From Lucinisca nassula (taxonomy: Eukaryota > Mollusca > Bivalvia > Lucinida > Lucinidae): a stretch of 64,000 bases of DNA. Under the pieces are notes generated by a model. The model worked only from the letters and a program-made list of their open reading frames with translations. It searched no databases and had not been told where the DNA came from. Shown here piece after piece: positions 46,801 through 48,056 of the stretch. Made by a program: the position numbers and the translations under genes. The stretch covers positions 96,335,221-96,399,220 of the forward strand of contig OY757021.1 in NCBI GenBank assembly GCA_963580285.1, given 5' to 3'. Each line of letters opens with the position of its first letter. Within the stretch, counting starts at the first letter, position 1.

Positions 46801-47190
46801 TCTGCCAGGCTGTCGACTAGGGTTGCCTATGGCAGCAAAAGTGTTAGCTTTGAACTACTGGGCCTATGGCCTACCAAATAAAATCCTAAAAATTCAGTCA
46901 CCTTGAGGACTTTCTATAATTCTCCTAAAATTTTAACAAATTTGTTCCATGATCCAGCCAGGAGCCCAAAAAGTGCCAAGGAATTGCCAACAGTGTAGAC
47001 CTGATCCTGCTCCTTCAGAGCAGACTGATCCGGGTCTGTACTGTTTGCTTAGGCATATCTGTCCCAGTACTTAGGATCATTATGGTAGTTTATCAAAACA
47101 GTTAATATTTTTTAGCATTTAGAATAATGAATGTTCTATTTTCAGAAAAAGAAGCACCACCGACGTTCTTACAGTAGTTCTGATGGATGA
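7754..47190 (+). CDS. ZCCHC17: ZCCHC17-like S1 / zinc-knuckle protein, whole gene (8 exons)
   Basis: Joining 7754-7855, 11301-11358, 13103-13203, 16847-16938, 23527-23630, 36368-36504, 42013-42126 and 47146-47190 gives 250 codons plus TGA with no internal stop. All seven introns are GT-AG. Residues about 26-102 form an S1 RNA-binding domain (LYHTFNGEV, YGIFVKIPG, RQGLVHKSQ, KIGLSMK). C146, C149, H154 and C159 make a CX2CX4HX4C zinc knuckle, followed by YDLIPDMDEY. The tail is Lys-rich with an S/D patch (TDTDSDSS) and ends SYSSSDG. This is the order, spacing and length (human about 241 aa) of ZCCHC17/pNO40, known as a nucleolar protein associated with ribosome and splicing components. The start ATG (AACAAAATGT) lies just before the S1 domain. 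Only the coding exons were traced; UTRs were not. Confidence 0.93.
8305..8430 (+). mobile_element. Two family-C MITE cores
   Basis: CTGTGGGTGCTCATTGGAGCCGCCTCAATGAGGCGGTTCTATTGAGTATC at about 8310-8365, and a second shorter copy at about 8392-8428. The sequence is the central palindrome of family C. 8431-9515 otherwise holds T-rich and simple sequence. About 9130-9145 has an AATAAAGATTCTTGTATCTTGT motif that could be another LINE 3' end. Confidence 0.6.
9516..9748 (+). mobile_element. Family-1 SINE, 5' truncated
   Basis: Starts within the head (TTGAAGAAATATATGGACTGCATGATGC), keeps the core GTAAGCCGCTTAGAGGATCTAAGCCTGTCCAG and is lost after AACGTCTCCAAAATGACC. The next kilobase (9749-10796) holds no recognised gene. 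It contains a C run at about 10126-10137. Confidence 0.82.
10797..11277. mobile_element. Family-E hairpin MITE, split by a SINE
   Basis: Left end AGCCGGGGCACAGCATTTCCGACAATT, right end ACACATGTAAATTGTAGGAAATCCCGTGCCCC, matching the complete copy at 13633-13858. The left arm is interrupted by the SINE at 10828-11127. The right end is 23 bp upstream of exon 2, so the pyrimidine tract begins at the element's edge. Confidence 0.8.
10828..11127 (-). mobile_element. Family-1 SINE inside a family-E MITE
   Basis: Minus-strand element: 3' tail first (TTTGTTTTGATTTGAGGTTTAACGTCCCTG), then the core complement CCTGGGCAGG..., then the head complement CAGCCCAATCTATTTCTCCATGCCCTGATGGGC. MITE arm sequence continues on both sides. 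Confidence 0.86.
11301..11358 (+). CDS. ZCCHC17: ZCCHC17 coding exon 2
   Basis: 58 nt between TTTTTTTTCTGCAG and GTAGGA. It encodes VSSVQPYGIFVKIPGSSRQ plus the first base of a Gly codon. YG(I/A)F(V/I)KIPG is the S1 strand seen in ZCCHC17 proteins. Confidence 0.92.
11640..12770 (-). mobile_element. Hairpin-ended element with about 155-bp tandem repeats
   Basis: Opens with the AGATCACCTGAGCTAAAGGCTCAGGATGAGCTGTTGTGATCGGTCTCTGTCTGTC hairpin and simple-repeat head. Tandem units follow, each with TCTGAAACCAGAAGGC, GCCTTTGATATTTGG and ATTATAGCCATGGGGCC. The same units occur in opposite orientation at 50325-51330. A family-C MITE is nested at 11988-12237. Non-autonomous; no protein coding. Confidence 0.72.
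11988..12237 (+). mobile_element. Family-C MITE nested in a tandem-repeat element
   Basis: Runs from TATCACGTGAACAAGTCCGTG to GCATGGGTGTGTTATTGTAATG, with CACTTTATATAGAGAAAACTGGGG and the near-perfect palindrome CGTTAGAACCGCCTCTATGAGGCGGTTCTAACG. The host unit GATTGTTCAAATTATAGCC is interrupted exactly here, which fixes the ends. The two ends are imperfect inverted repeats. Confidence 0.8.
12837..13078 (-). mobile_element. Family-C MITE just upstream of exon 3
   Basis: Starts CATTACAATAACACACC, has the core GTGGGTGCTCATTAAAACCACCTCATTGAGGCAGTTC and ends in a degraded copy of the CCACTTT/TATATA arm at about 13078, 24 bp before exon 3. Confidence 0.65.
13103..13203 (+). CDS. ZCCHC17: ZCCHC17 coding exon 3
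   Basis: 101 nt between TTGTGTTTCAG and GTAAGT. Completes the Gly codon and reads GLVHKSQISRSRVDDPSEM then FSKGEMVYCKVISID, the centre of the S1 domain with the DPSE turn. Ends in phase 0. Confidence 0.93.
13272..13490 (-). mobile_element. Family-A MITE (piggyBac type)
   Basis: 219 bp between TTAA at 13268-13271 and 13491-13494. Ends TCCATTTTGTACCGG and GTTTGGTACAAAAAGGA. Central palindrome GAGACGCCGCAGAACGCGGCGTCTC. Lies 68 bp after the exon 3 donor. Confidence 0.87.
13633..13858. mobile_element. Family-E hairpin MITE, complete
   Basis: Left AGCCGGGGCACAGCATTTCCTACAATTTACATGTG and right CACATGTAAATTGTAGGAAATACTGTGCCC are inverted repeats of about 30 bp. The interior carries GATCAGACTGTGTGGATGCGCAGGCTGATC. 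Confidence 0.8.
13960..14990 (+). mobile_element. Tandem-repeat element with nested V-SINE
   Basis: Starts with the CCCCACCACATACATGTATAGTGGTGGGG hairpin and GTCTGTCTG. Repeats of about 100-120 bp follow, with ATAACTCTG and GAGTTATTGCCCTTGGAACAT. Interrupted by the V-SINE at 14634-14864. Confidence 0.65.
14634..14864 (+). mobile_element. V-SINE-type (RUDI-like) tRNA SINE
   Basis: tRNA-like head GGGCCTCCGTGGCCTAATGGATAAGAGCG (A box), GTGGGTTCGAGCCTCG (B box), then CAACGGAAGGTCAGG and GTTTTTCTCCGGGTACTCCGGTTTTCGCCC. The last stretch is the central domain shared by vertebrate and molluscan V-SINEs. It ends AATCTTGAAGTCAGTGTCACCAAACC plus an A run. An imperfect duplication (TATCTTTATGAT / TATCTTCATGAT) flanks it. 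Other copies: 25827-26045, 39605-39836, 50144-50345. Confidence 0.9.
15060..15300 (+). mobile_element. Family-A MITE fragment with a short insertion
   Basis: TTTAACCCATTTTGTTCTGAATGGAATTTTCTCCCTTTATACATTGCTGGAG is the left arm of family A. It breaks at about 15118 into AGGGCCCCGCACTGAAAGTGTGGGTGCCC with (CTGT)n and ends AGGGCCCTAGTCAGTTTCACTGACAGCTCTAGTT, after which AATTTAGGAGTGTC resumes. The inserted 150 bp is a short hairpin element of the bivalve tandem-repeat type. Confidence 0.6.
15611..15828 (-). mobile_element. Family-A2 MITE
   Basis: ACCCATTGCATGCGGGAAACCCC...ACTAGGGGTTAA with the central palindrome GATCAGACGCCGCAGAATGCGGCGTCTGATC. The palindrome matches family A but the arms differ, so it is a sister subfamily. 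Confidence 0.72.
15831..16008 (+). mobile_element. Family-2 SINE, 5' truncated
   Basis: GATTCAAGAAGGGCAGTTGTCAGTTTCTGG, core ACTGGTTAACCGCTTACGTATAAGCCTGCCCAGG, tail GGGCCGTTAAACTCGAATACAAACAAACAAAC. The tRNA head is missing. Confidence 0.83.
16287..16470 (+). mobile_element. Family-C MITE core
   Basis: TTGTGGGTGCTCGTTAGAACCGCCTCAGTGAGGCTGTTCTAACGAGTACCC, with a GTGGGGTTTAGAGGGGTATTCATTA arm after it. Confidence 0.65.
16560..16830 (+). mobile_element. Family-C MITE ending 16 bp before exon 4
   Basis: AGTCCGTATAATGAACACCCCTGTAAATCCCACTTTACATAGAG ... AGGTTCTAATGAGAACCCACAACCTATG ... CACTATGTCACACAGATGTGTTATCGTAATG. The terminal ATCGTAATG is followed directly by the CTTTTTTATCCTGTAG acceptor of exon 4. 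Confidence 0.72.
16847..16938 (+). CDS. ZCCHC17: ZCCHC17 coding exon 4
   Basis: 92 nt between ATCCTGTAG and GTATCC. Reads KETDREKIGLSMKTVNQ, then TSGQDLDPNNIEL, plus two bases of a Ser codon. (K)VSLSMK.VNQ.(T/S)G.DLDPNN is the conserved C-terminal edge of the S1 region in ZCCHC17. Confidence 0.93.
17045..17165. repeat. Long inverted repeat (hairpin)
   Basis: TGAATTTATTAAACGAGTTGTGGAAAAGGGATAAA and its complement TTTATCCCTTTTCCTCAACGAGTTTAATAAATTCA are separated by TTGCGAGGCACAGCCTCGCA, itself a hairpin. Arms of about 35 bp. Likely the core of another MITE. Confidence 0.75.
17478..18635 (+). mobile_element. Hairpin-ended element with tandem repeats
   Basis: Head TAGCTCGCCTGTACGAAGTACTTGGAGAGCTATTGTTGTC. 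Two repeats of about 165 bp (GTTAAAGTTTTTCAAATGCTTATATCTCAACAG, 17577 and 17747) follow, then about five units of roughly 120 bp (ATATCTAGGTCATTGTGACCTATATTTCATGG). Ends AGGCAAGCTATGCTGTCATGCGACAGCTCTTG. Open frames here follow the repeats and are not genes. Confidence 0.7.
18655..20185. mobile_element. Family-A2 MITE split by a hAT-like element
   Basis: Left part AATCCATTGTATACTGG...GCATCTGATCTGGGCATGCAC, right part GCATGCACTGTTTGTCAAGATACCCC...CACCTGCAATGGGTTAA. The 1325-bp gap is the element at 18803-20127. Confidence 0.8.
18803..20127. mobile_element. hAT-like non-autonomous element (1325 bp)
   Basis: Inverted ends AGTGTTCAATCTAGG and CCTGGATTGAACACT (one mismatch). Perfect 8-bp duplication GCATGCAC (18795-18802, 20128-20135). 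An 8-bp duplication fits hAT. Subterminal G/C-rich blocks (GGGCGC, GGGCCC) flank an AT-rich middle with no transposase frame. It interrupts a family-A2 MITE, which gives the empty site. Confidence 0.83.
20195..20900 (+). repeat. About 185-bp tandem repeats, decayed
   Basis: Four diverged units carry GTAAGAGTCCATTTCTCAAGAACT, GCTTCATTAATGATACTTGG and GCATCCATATTTGACCTTGACCTACATTTCATGG. They belong to the bivalve tandem-repeat element class, with a CCGTCCGTC head at 20216. No gene. Confidence 0.7.
21083..21292 (+). mobile_element. Family-D MITE (Tc1/mariner type)
   Basis: TACAGTGAAATTCCGCTATTAAGACCACC at the left and GGTGGTCTTAATATAGGAATTTTACTGTA at the right are inverted repeats with TA at both ends. 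Near the right end the sequence folds back on itself (TTCAAAGGTGGTCTTAAAGACCACTTTTGAA). Confidence 0.82.
21690..22160. mobile_element. Family-B hairpin MITEs, partial
   Basis: 21720-21790 has CAGATCAGATGGCATCTGAAGAAGCCATCTGATC, a hairpin inside AAACAGTGTAGA...CTACACTGTTTGGC. 21985-22140 carries the family-B end TATTGGGACAGATAAGCCTAAGCAAACAGTG. Confidence 0.55.
22155..22520 (+). mobile_element. Tc1/pogo-type MITE with nested family-C hairpin
   Basis: Ends TTACAGTTGAACTTCAATGGCTCGAACCCC and GTTCGAGCCATCGAAGTTCTACTCTA are inverted. In the middle lies ACTCATTAGAATCGCCTCATCGAGGCGATTCTAATGAGT, a perfect inverted repeat with arms of about 19 bp (family C). Confidence 0.65.
22663..22960 (+). mobile_element. 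Family-1 SINE
   Basis: CCCCTGCACATCATGGCTTGGAGAAATAGATTTGGCTGC ... GATAAACTGCTTAGAAGGTCTAAACCCTGTCCAGG ... GTTGACAGGGATGTAAAAC. Diverged from the others. Confidence 0.82.
22975..23196. mobile_element. Family-G hairpin MITE
   Basis: GGTTATGAAACTTTTTTCATGCTCAACTC at the left and its inverse GAGTTGAGCATGGAAAAAGTTTTATAACC at the right. A central ATTTTAAAATGCCAACATTTGTTGGCATTTTAAA hairpin. Second copy at 29063-29215. Confidence 0.78.
23204..23497 (-). mobile_element. Family-1 SINE ending 29 bp before exon 5
   Basis: Minus strand: tail TTGTTTGTTTGTGAGGTTTAACGTCCC, core complement, head complement GGCCCGATGGGCGGGG. Only TCAGGTTAAACAATAGTATTGTTCTCTTTACTTAG remains between it and exon 5. Confidence 0.85.
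23527..23630 (+). CDS. ZCCHC17: ZCCHC17 coding exon 5
   Basis: 104 nt between TTCTCTTTACTTAG and GTGAAT. Completes Ser118, reads QDEKRRKQGGFRHDRKK then IELEAVYDTTCRKCGGK, plus the first base of Gly. The (I/L).LEAV...TC.KCG run is the lead into the ZCCHC17 zinc knuckle. C146 and C149 are here. Confidence 0.94.
23729..23913 (-). mobile_element. Family-A MITE, internally deleted
   Basis: TTAA at 23725-23728 followed by CCCATTGAGTACCAGAAACC. Central palindrome GATCAGACGCCGCATTCTGCGGCGTCTGATC. Right end TTTGGTACAAAAAGGG then TTTAAC. About 35 bp shorter than full-length copies. A separate left-arm scrap lies at about 24112-24155. Confidence 0.8.
24371..24647 (-). mobile_element. Family-1 SINE
   Basis: GATTGATTTGAGGTTTAACGTCCCCGTCAACACTATTTATGTCATTTTGGGGACG at the left, head complement AAGCCCCGATGGGCGG at the right. 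First of four family-1 copies within 1.5 kb. Confidence 0.84.
24768..25045 (-). mobile_element. Family-1 SINE
   Basis: TTTGATTTGAGGTTAATCGTCCCCGTCAACACCACGTAGGTC ... CTTGACAGGCTTAGATCATCTAAGCTG ... CATGCAGCAAATCTATTTCATTAAGCCC. Confidence 0.82.
25205..25290 (-). mobile_element. Family-1 SINE 3' fragment
   Basis: TTTAGAGGTTTAACGTCCCCTTCAACACTGTGTAGGTCATTTTTGAGACG, then breaks off at TTGTTGGACTGTTCCG where a transposase fragment begins. Confidence 0.75.
25295..25504 (+). pseudogene. DDE transposase C-terminal fragment (IS630/Tc1-like)
   Basis: A 67-residue open stretch contains TPVFAPTLNPVKFCFQYIK. In DDE_3/IS630-Tc1-mariner transposases the matching motif is (Y/P)xxxPxxNPIExxF, where E is the third catalytic acid. 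Here it is Lys, so even a full protein would be inactive. The N-terminal and first two catalytic parts are absent. It is flanked by SINE pieces on both sides. Confidence 0.5.
25527..25803 (+). mobile_element. Family-1 SINE
   Basis: TCGGGGCCTGGAGAAATAGGTTGGGCTACACGATGC ... GGTAAACAGTTAAGGTCTTGGCCTGCCCAGG ... GGGGACGTTAAACCTCAAATCAAACAAACA. Confidence 0.86.
25827..26045 (+). mobile_element. V-SINE-type tRNA SINE
   Basis: GGGCCTTCCTGGCTTGATGAGTAAAGGCGCTGACTCTTAAT, B box TGATTCGAGCCCCAC, CAACGGAAGGTCAGGTG, V domain TTTTCTCCGAGTACTCCAGTTTTCGCCC. A different 3' end from the 14634 copy. Confidence 0.85.
26250..26433 (+). mobile_element. Family-2 tRNA SINE, 3' truncated
   Basis: GGCTTCGGTAGCTCAGTCGGG (A box), GCGGGTTCGATACCTGTCGG (B box), ATTGATCATGGAAT, ending in the core CACTGGTTAACCGCTTACGTATAATCC. 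26434-27378 after it has no recognised feature. Confidence 0.86.
27393..27693 (+). mobile_element. Family-1 SINE, full length with target duplication
   Basis: CCCGCCCCCGCCCATAGGGGCTTGAAG to CAAATCAAACAAACAA. Flanked by a 14-bp duplication ACTTATGGTTTTGT (27379-27392, 27694-27707). One of the best-preserved copies. Confidence 0.92.
27793..27870 (+). mobile_element. Family-3 tRNA SINE head
   Basis: GAAGCCTCCGTGGTACAGTGGTTATGC ... TTGTAAACCAGGGGTCGCATGATCGATCCCGAG, then truncated. Family-3 body is missing. Confidence 0.75.
28080..28245. mobile_element. Two A/B-type hairpin fragments
   Basis: GACCCTGATCAGACGCTGCGTTTTGCGTCGTCTGATC at about 28111-28147 and CCCTGATAAGACGTCATGTTCTGTGGCGTCTGAG at about 28178-28212. 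Both are degraded central palindromes of the A/B MITE group. Confidence 0.55.
28621..28690 (+). mobile_element. Family-1 SINE 5' fragment
   Basis: GCCCGCCCGTCGGGGCTTGGAGAAATAGATTGAGCGGCAT, then a gap and ACCGTAAACCGC. The rest is lost. Confidence 0.7.
28850..29040 (+). mobile_element. Family-A MITE
   Basis: Left arm altered (TAGTAAACTAGGAGTCTATGCCAAAATTAAGGGGTGTC). Central palindrome GATGCCGCTTTCTGCGGCATCTGATC. Right end GGGGTTTCTGGTATGAAATGGGTTAA. Confidence 0.75.
29063..29215. mobile_element. Family-G hairpin MITE
   Basis: AAGGTTATAAAAAAATTTTCATGCTCAACTCATATGAG, central AAAATGCCAACAATTGTTGGCATTTTAAAA, right GATATGAGCTGAAAAATTGCTTGATTATAC. More diverged than the copy at 22975. Confidence 0.7.
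29213..29495 (+). mobile_element. Short hairpin-ended element (CGGGTATA type)
   Basis: TTATACCCGCTTTTTTGAAAAAAATAAACGGGTATA hairpin, CCGTCCGTCCTTCCGTCTGTC simple repeat, CCAAACTTGGTACATACATTG, a GGTCAAAGGTCAAA stretch, and closing GAAAAGCGGGTATTTGCG. A short member of the bivalve tandem-repeat element class. Confidence 0.65.
29706..29975 (+). mobile_element. Family-C MITE, well preserved
   Basis: AAGTCCGTGACATGAAGACCCCCC ... CTCGTTAGAACCGCCCCATTGAGGCGGTTCTAACAAGCACC ... GCACGGATGTGTTGTCGTAATATTAC. Preceded at 29633-29690 by the tail of a minus-strand SINE. Confidence 0.8.
30205..30370. mobile_element. Family-B hairpin MITE
   Basis: CAGACCCAGATCAGACTGCTCCGATAGGAGGAGCAGTCTGATCAGGTTCTACACTGTTTGCC, then TTGATTTTGAAACAAATTTGTCAAAATTTTAGGAGAATTACAGCAAGTC, the family-B arm. 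Confidence 0.7.
30370..32402 (+). mobile_element. 2-kb element with two nested tandem-repeat blocks
   Basis: Begins TTATACCCCCGGCATACGGAGTATGCCATGGGGGTATATA, with a second hairpin TACCCCCACAAATGAAATTTGGGGGGTA and (GTCT/GTCG)n at 30459-30512. Three units of about 180 bp follow (30820-31320, GTGTCAAAGATTTCTCAGGAAC ... GGGGCTGTGGGGCCAGG), then about three units of roughly 335 bp (31320-32190, GCAAGATATCTCAAAAACTATTGGAGC ... GGTAAAAGTGATGCATAGCATAA). Ends GGCCGGGGGTATTAGTGAGCATATGCTCAC. The copies are nearly identical, so the array expanded recently. No protein coding. Confidence 0.8.
32513..32725. mobile_element. Family-B hairpin MITE, full
   Basis: AGTGATCCTCAGTATTGGGAAAGATAGGCC ... AGATCAGACTGCACCTGAAGGAGCAGTCTGATC ... 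TAGGACATTTACGGTA. Inverted AACAGTGTAGACCC/GGGTCTACACTGTT flanks the hairpin. Confidence 0.75.
32974..33141 (+). mobile_element. tRNA-headed SINE (family 3), full length
   Basis: AGAAGCCTCCGTGGTGCAGTGGTTACGC (A box), GCAGGATCGATCCCGGGCTTCTCCAG (B box), GCTGTTGGTGGGACGTAAAAC, tail (CACT)n. 13-bp duplication CACTCATATATCT (32961-32973, 33142-33154). Confidence 0.92.
33155..36030. other. Intron 5 stretch without recognised elements
   Basis: About 2.9 kb of AT-rich sequence. I see only a (TA)n stretch at about 33624-33635 and a G-rich tract at 35202-35248. No supported gene, RNA or transposon ends. It is the longest transposon-poor stretch of the gene. Confidence 0.6.
36032..36331 (+). mobile_element. 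Family-2 tRNA SINE ending 36 bp before exon 6
   Basis: CAGCCTCGGTAGCTCAGTCGGATGCC (A box), CGCAGGTTTGATACTTGCC (B box), ATTGATCATGAATT, core GGTATGGGTTAGCCGCTTTGGTATAAGGCTGCCCAGG, tail GCCATTAAACTCCAATTACAAACAAACAAAC. An imperfect AAATTGACCATCC / AAATGACCACTCC duplication flanks it. Confidence 0.9.
36368..36504 (+). CDS. ZCCHC17: ZCCHC17 coding exon 6
   Basis: 137 nt between CTATCTGTTACAG and GTAGCA. Completes Gly153 and reads HLAQDCFKTGEDKTYDLIPD, then MDEYMKTLSQEEREETTHKH and a Lys run. H154 and C159 close the zinc knuckle. GH(F/L)A(K/Q)DCF...(K/T)Y.LIPD is diagnostic of ZCCHC17. Ends in phase 0. Confidence 0.95.
36528..37045 (+). mobile_element. Family-2-like SINE split by a family-F MITE
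   Basis: Head GGCCTCGGTGGCTCAGTGATATG and TGCCGGTTGTTC begin 23 bp after the exon 6 donor. At about 36575 a hairpin MITE intervenes (to about 36797). The body resumes at GGTTTAGAACCTTGCAGGTCAGC with TCTATGGTCATTTTCTCCC and the core GTACTGGATAACCACTAATGTATAAGACTGCGCAGG. Confidence 0.75.
36575..36797. mobile_element. Family-F hairpin MITE
   Basis: Central inverted repeat TTTTTGCTGAAAAACAAAAATGTGAGCAGCTTTTGCA / TGCAAAAGCTGCTCACATTTTTTTTTCAGCAAAAA, arms of about 35 bp. Related scraps at 39960-40130 and 46305-46360. Confidence 0.75.
37240..39388 (+). mobile_element. Tandem-repeat element with LINE inserted in its head
   Basis: Head TATGTCTCCCCGCAAAAAAATTTTTTTGGAGAGACATA is interrupted by the LINE at 37296-37912 and continues TGTTTTTCCCCTGGGCGTCTGTCTGTCCG. 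About eight units of 150-170 bp follow (AATAACTTTCTTATTTTTTGATGGATTTTGAAATTACTTGGCAGAAATG ... CAAAGGTCAAGGTCATACATAGAGG). It closes GGGGGAGACATCTGTGTTTTTGTAG. Open frames in it are repeat artefacts. Confidence 0.78.
37296..37912 (+). pseudogene. LINE 3' fragment (RT C-terminus), 5' truncated
   Basis: Encodes KANRTLGFLRRNLHQCPQD, AAYKGLVRPTLEYGSCIWDP, VQNRAARFVTGNY and ends TSLVRARD with TAA at 37836-37838, then GGTGTATGAATGTCATTTGAC ... AACAATTCTGATTCTGA. Open to its natural stop, about 94-95% like the 44870-45906 copy by eye. A 7-bp duplication GACATAT lies at both junctions. It gives the uninterrupted reference for two insertions in other copies. Confidence 0.88.
39605..39836 (-). mobile_element. 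V-SINE-type tRNA SINE with target duplication
   Basis: Minus strand: GGGCCTCCCTGGCCTAGTGGATAAGAGCG, GTAGGTTCGAGCCTCGC, CCGGGTACTCCGGTTTTCGCCC, tail TTTTACGG-complement with an A run. 9-bp duplication ATCAGACGG (39596-39604, 39837-39845). Confidence 0.91.
39960..40140. mobile_element. Family-F MITE remnant
   Basis: ATTTTTGCTGCAAAAATGTGAGAAGCTTTTGTAAAAGCTACTCCCATTTTCC, a shortened form of the hairpin at 36575-36797. Confidence 0.55.
40320..40640 (+). mobile_element. tRNA-headed SINE (family 5) with (CA)n tail
   Basis: GGCCCCGATAGCTCAGTTGGTAGAGTG (A box), CACGGGTTCGATCCCGGGCCGCG (B box). A 230-bp body (ATGGTACTAGCTGCTCCTTGC, TCGACCCAGTGTCAGGATAATCTGACTGGGTG, GTGAGGCAGCACTATAAAAGTGAGC) ends GTTAAACCCGAATTC(AC)n. 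The head is a near-perfect tRNA but the long body and tail mark it as a SINE. Only copy in the window. Confidence 0.85.
40660..40797 (+). repeat. 23-bp minisatellite, six copies
   Basis: GGATAAAAATCAAGAATTTTATA repeated head to tail with almost no divergence. Confidence 0.92.
40915..41040. repeat. Imperfect inverted repeat
   Basis: ACCTGAGTATGAGGGGTAGATAGAAAAATTTGT and ACAGATTCTTCTACCTCCCTTCACACTCG fold on one another around GATGTCATCCTCGG. It resembles the better hairpin at 57395-57555. Confidence 0.55.
41385..41595 (-). mobile_element. Family-D MITE
   Basis: TACAGTAGAATTCCTATATTAAACCCACC at left, GGTAGTCTTATCAGCAGAATTTCTCTA at right. The same middle as 2826-3002 (GACCAGAGGACACTGTG, AAATAAGCTTTTTAAAGC). 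Confidence 0.75.
41629..41930 (+). mobile_element. Family-1 SINE, full length
   Basis: CGGCCCCCGCCCATCTGGGCTTCAAGAAATAG ... GTAAACTGCTTAGAGGATCTAAGCTTGCCCAGG ... GGGAATGTTAAACCACAAACAAACAAAC. A possible AAGTGCATT duplication (AAGTGCATTCGG / AAGTGCATTAGA). Confidence 0.87.
42013..42126 (+). CDS. ZCCHC17: ZCCHC17 coding exon 7
   Basis: 38 codons between AAATCCAG and GTATGT: a Lys/Glu run, HKRRRSTSSGTDTDSDSSP and RKHK. Vertebrate ZCCHC17 likewise has KKEKKKKKH then an S/D-rich patch in this position. A likely nuclear/nucleolar localisation segment. Confidence 0.9.
42146..42334 (-). mobile_element. Family-A MITE, palindrome deleted
   Basis: TCCCATTTTGTACCCGAAACCCC ... CATCTGGTACAAAAAGGG followed by TTAA. 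Half of the central palindrome is missing. Starts about 20 bp after the exon 7 donor. Confidence 0.8.
45267..45312 (+). ncRNA. Type I hammerhead ribozyme, copy 1
   Basis: Stem I GGGUCA (45267-45272) pairs with UGACCC (45307-45312). Core CUGAUGA 45273-45279. Stem II GGCU/AGCC with loop UUAUU (45280-45292). GAAA 45293-45296. Stem III CUAC/GUAG (45297-45304), a 4-bp self-complementary helix without loop. U45305-A45306 is the cleavage site. All invariant core bases are present. The minimal stem III suggests action as a dimer, as proposed for Penelope and retrozyme hammerheads. Confidence 0.92.
45649..45694 (+). ncRNA. Type I hammerhead ribozyme, copy 2
   Basis: Identical in sequence and fold to copy 1: stem I 45649-45654 with 45689-45694, CUGAUGA 45655-45661, stem II 45662-45674, GAAA 45675-45678, stem III 45679-45686, cleavage after A45688. 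Confidence 0.92.
46002..46224 (+). mobile_element. Family-A MITE
   Basis: TTAA at 45998-46001 then CCCTTTTGGTACCAAATGGAATC, right end TTTCCTGTACTCAATGTG then TTAA (46225-46228). The palindrome is partly lost (GATGGACGCGGCGTCTGATC). Confidence 0.82.
46885..47100. mobile_element. Family-B hairpin MITE, 45 bp before exon 8
   Basis: AAAATCCTAAAAATTCAGTCACCTTGAGGAC ... CTGATCCTGCTCCTTCAGAGCAGACTGATCCGGGTCTGTACTGTTTGC ... CTGTCCCAGTACTTAGGATCATTATGGTA. Confidence 0.75.
47146..47190 (+). CDS. ZCCHC17: ZCCHC17 coding exon 8 (C-terminus)
   Basis: 14 codons and TGA after TTCTATTTTCAG: KKKHHRRSYSSSDG. In frame with exon 7. A Lys/His-rich ending is typical of the family. The 3' UTR follows; I see no convincing polyadenylation signal in the next 400 bp. 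Confidence 0.88.
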   Translation, partial: KKKHHRRSYSSSDG

Positions 47191-47384
47191 TTTGACCCTG
47201 TGTATCTTTGTACATGAACTGTTAATATTGTGAAATTATATTTGTTGTATTTCTACATGTTCTTTTCTTCATTCTGAGCCTACATATTTTGATAGAACAA
47301 CAATGTGTTACAATGACTACTTCCATATCTCTAGAACTTGCATTTTTTAGATGCAACATTTGGATGATTTGCTGATTTCTGTTT

Positions 47385-47515
47385 CAAACATAGATTCTGG
47401 CTGCTTGTTAGAACCGTCTCAATAAGGAAGTTCTAACAAGTACCCTCAGTATGTTTTGTGGGTGCTCATTTGAACCAGCTTAATGAGGTAGTTCTAACAA
47501 GTACCGTCAGTGTTT
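47385..47515 (+). mobile_element. Family-C MITE cores, two
   Basis: CTTGTTAGAACCGTCTCAATAAGGAAGTTCTAACAAGTACCC and, 60 bp on, CATTTGAACCAGCTTAATGAGGTAGTTCTAACAAGTACC. Both degraded. Confidence 0.55.
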
Positions 47516-47757
47516 TTAGCTCACCTGTCACGTAGTGACAAGGTGAGCTTTTGTGATCACATTTTTGTCTGTCGTCCGTCGTGTGCGAGCAACTATCCGT
47601 GCGTGCGTTCGCAAACAATTTCAAATAAGTATATCTCTAATACCCATGGCAAATCTTGCAGTCTGCTGTGCTTATAACAAAAGTGTGCAAGCACTAACGT
47701 ACCAATTGTTATATTTTTGTGATAAACAATGACAGATTACTGACTTGTGTGTCTTAT
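47515..47757 (+). mobile_element. Tandem-repeat element head, truncated
   Basis: TTAGCTCACCTGTCACGTAGTGACAAGGTGAGCTTTTGTGATCAC, then GTCTGTCGTCCGTCGTGTG and AACAATTTCAAATAAGTATATCTCTAA. Breaks off before any tandem units. Confidence 0.68.
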
Positions 47758-47770
47758 TATACATGTTCCT

Positions 47771-48056
47771 GCCAGTCTCGGCAGCTCAGTCGAATGCGCC
47801 TCTCACTGGTGATCAGGAGGAAGCAGGTTCCATACCTGCCGGGTCGGCAACATTCTTTCATGGAGATTGATCATGAAATCTTTATTGTGGTCATTCTCTC
47901 CCTTCTGCTGATTCAAGAAGGGCAGCTGACAGTTTCTGAAGAAAGAATGTGCACTGTACTGGTTAACCGCTTACGTATAAGCCTGCCCAGGAAAAGTATG
48001 GACAGGTGAAAAAAAAAAAAGACCAAATATAGTCTTGACTACAAACAAACAAACAA
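47771..48056 (+). mobile_element. Family-2 tRNA SINE with target duplication
   Basis: GCCAGTCTCGGCAGCTCAGTCG (A box), GCAGGTTCCATACCTGCC (B box), ATTGATCATGAAAT, core ACTGGTTAACCGCTTACGTATAAGCCTGCCCAGG. 13-bp duplication TATACATGTTCCT (47758-47770, 48057-48069). Confidence 0.92.
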
